Shown: piece after piece, positions 6,461 through 6,953 of the stretch
Layout of the letters: each line of letters starts with the position of its first letter
Numbering within the stretch: position 1 is the stretch's first letter
Source: Bacteroidota bacterium
GTDB taxonomy: Bacteria; Bacteroidota; Bacteroidia; Cytophagales; Cyclobacteriaceae
Assembly (NCBI GenBank): GCA_003242315.1
Contig: QGUY01000212.1
Coordinates: 1-6,953 of the forward strand
Direction: 5' to 3'
DNA: 6,953 nt
The notes under the pieces: generated by a model
Told to the model about the DNA's origin: nothing
Databases searched by the model: none
Seen by the model: the letters and a program-made list of their open reading frames with translations, nothing else
Made by a program: the position numbers and the translations under genes

Positions 6461-6953
6461 TTACGCCTGCTGTTTTTCCTGGGCGCCGAGCAGGTACGCC
6501 TTTATGAAATCGTCGAGGTCGCCATCCAACACATTCTGAGCATCAGTACGCTCAACACCCGTGCGGGCGTCCTTGACAAGTTTGTAGGGATGCAATACGT
6601 AGTTCCTGATCTGCGATCCGAAGTCGATCTTCATTTTGCCGGCTTCGATCTTGTCGCGTTCGGCATTGCGTTTTTCCAGCTCGAGCTGATACAACCTGGA
6701 CTTCAGCATCTGCATTGCCCGTTCGCGGTTGGCGTGTTGTGAACGCTCTACCTGGCAGACAATAACAATGCCTGTGGGCTTGTGGGTGAGCTGAACCTTG
6801 GTTTCGACCTTGTTGACGTTCTGTCCACCCGCACCACCGGATCGCGATGTCTGAATTTCAACATCGGCGGGATTGATCTCGATCTCGATGCTGTCGTCAA
6901 CCTTGGGATATACAAAGACGGATGCGAAAGAGGTGTGACGTCGCTGGTTTGAA
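6461..6953 (-). CDS. prfB: peptide chain release factor 2 (partial; 5' end beyond the window)
   Basis: The frame is open from the window edge to TAA at 6461-6463 and gives the C-terminal 163 residues of a protein usually about 365 long. RF2 recognises UGA and UAA stop codons and triggers hydrolysis of peptidyl-tRNA on the ribosome. Visible blocks, counted from the first visible residue, are RRHTSFASVFVYP (4-16), SGGAGGQNVNKVETKVQLTH (38-57) with the catalytic GGQ at 42-44 (bases 6821-6829), and the late RF2 segments DFGSQIRNYVL and VLDGDLDDFIKAYL. TSFASVFVYP and GSQIR.YVL indicate RF2 rather than RF1. An internal ATG at 6713-6715 is not the start, because homology runs on unbroken upstream. 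The protein ends in a short polar tail, LLGAQEKQQA. The stop-codon recognition loop and any programmed +1 frameshift site lie outside the window. Confidence 0.95.
   Translation of the reverse strand, partial: SNQRRHTSFASVFVYPKVDDSIEIEINPADVEIQTSRSGGAGGQNVNKVETKVQLTHKPTGIVIVCQVERSQHANRERAMQMLKSRLYQLELEKRNAERDKIEAGKMKIDFGSQIRNYVLHPYKLVKDARTGVERTDAQNVLDGDLDDFIKAYLLGAQEKQQA

Noticed and set aside
6461..6715. A short 84-residue gene beginning at the ATG at 6713-6715
   Set aside because: The same frame continues open to the window edge with RF2 homology including GGQ, so this ATG is an internal methionine of prfB.
1..6953. A defence, mobile-element or biosynthetic system
   Set aside because: No integrase, transposase, nuclease-helicase, toxin-antitoxin or assembly-line gene is present. 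All complete genes belong to widespread families, and the exonuclease next to an antiporter is too little evidence for a system.

Overview
The window looks like an ordinary, gene-dense stretch of a Bacteroidota chromosome, most likely from the Cytophagales. This is an inference from protein character: a Bacteroidetes-style release factor 2 C-terminus, a head-GIN-domain secreted protein, mostly absent Shine-Dalgarno sequences with A-rich starts, moderate GC by eye, and heptamer repeats at gene ends that resemble ones known from this phylum. No rRNA, tRNA, CRISPR array, transposase or phage gene was seen.

Layout: (1) Positions 48-2082, plus strand: an NhaC-type Na+/H+ antiporter whose end overlaps by 8 bases the start of a stand-alone DEDDy 3'-5' exonuclease of the RNase D/WRN-exonuclease type. 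A possible 3' tail of an upstream gene ends 3 bases before the antiporter. (2) Positions 2093-3662, minus strand: a YigZ/IMPACT-family protein followed 10 bases later by an exported alpha/beta-hydrolase (esterase-like). (3) Positions 3663-3764: the only sizeable intergenic gap, between divergent genes. (4) Positions 3765-5248, plus strand: an exported head-GIN-domain (DUF2807) repeat protein, then an MgtC/SapB-family membrane protein. (5) Positions 5273-6953, minus strand: the 3' part of prfB (release factor 2), cut by the window edge, followed by an MFS transporter gene 15 bases downstream.

The genes do not form one obvious pathway. They are short tail-to-tail and head-to-head transcription units covering ion homeostasis (NhaC, perhaps MgtC), RNA or DNA end processing, translation (RF2, perhaps YigZ), envelope or secreted functions and efflux. 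The most distinctive non-coding structure is a heptamer repeat (consensus about RTAGGCA) found at both convergent gene junctions (2071-2116 and 5247-5270). At the first junction it forms an inverted repeat and encodes the last residues of both flanking proteins. A second structure is a perfect 8-bp inverted repeat that contains the start codon of the MgtC-family gene. I found no strong evidence for an undescribed multi-gene system.
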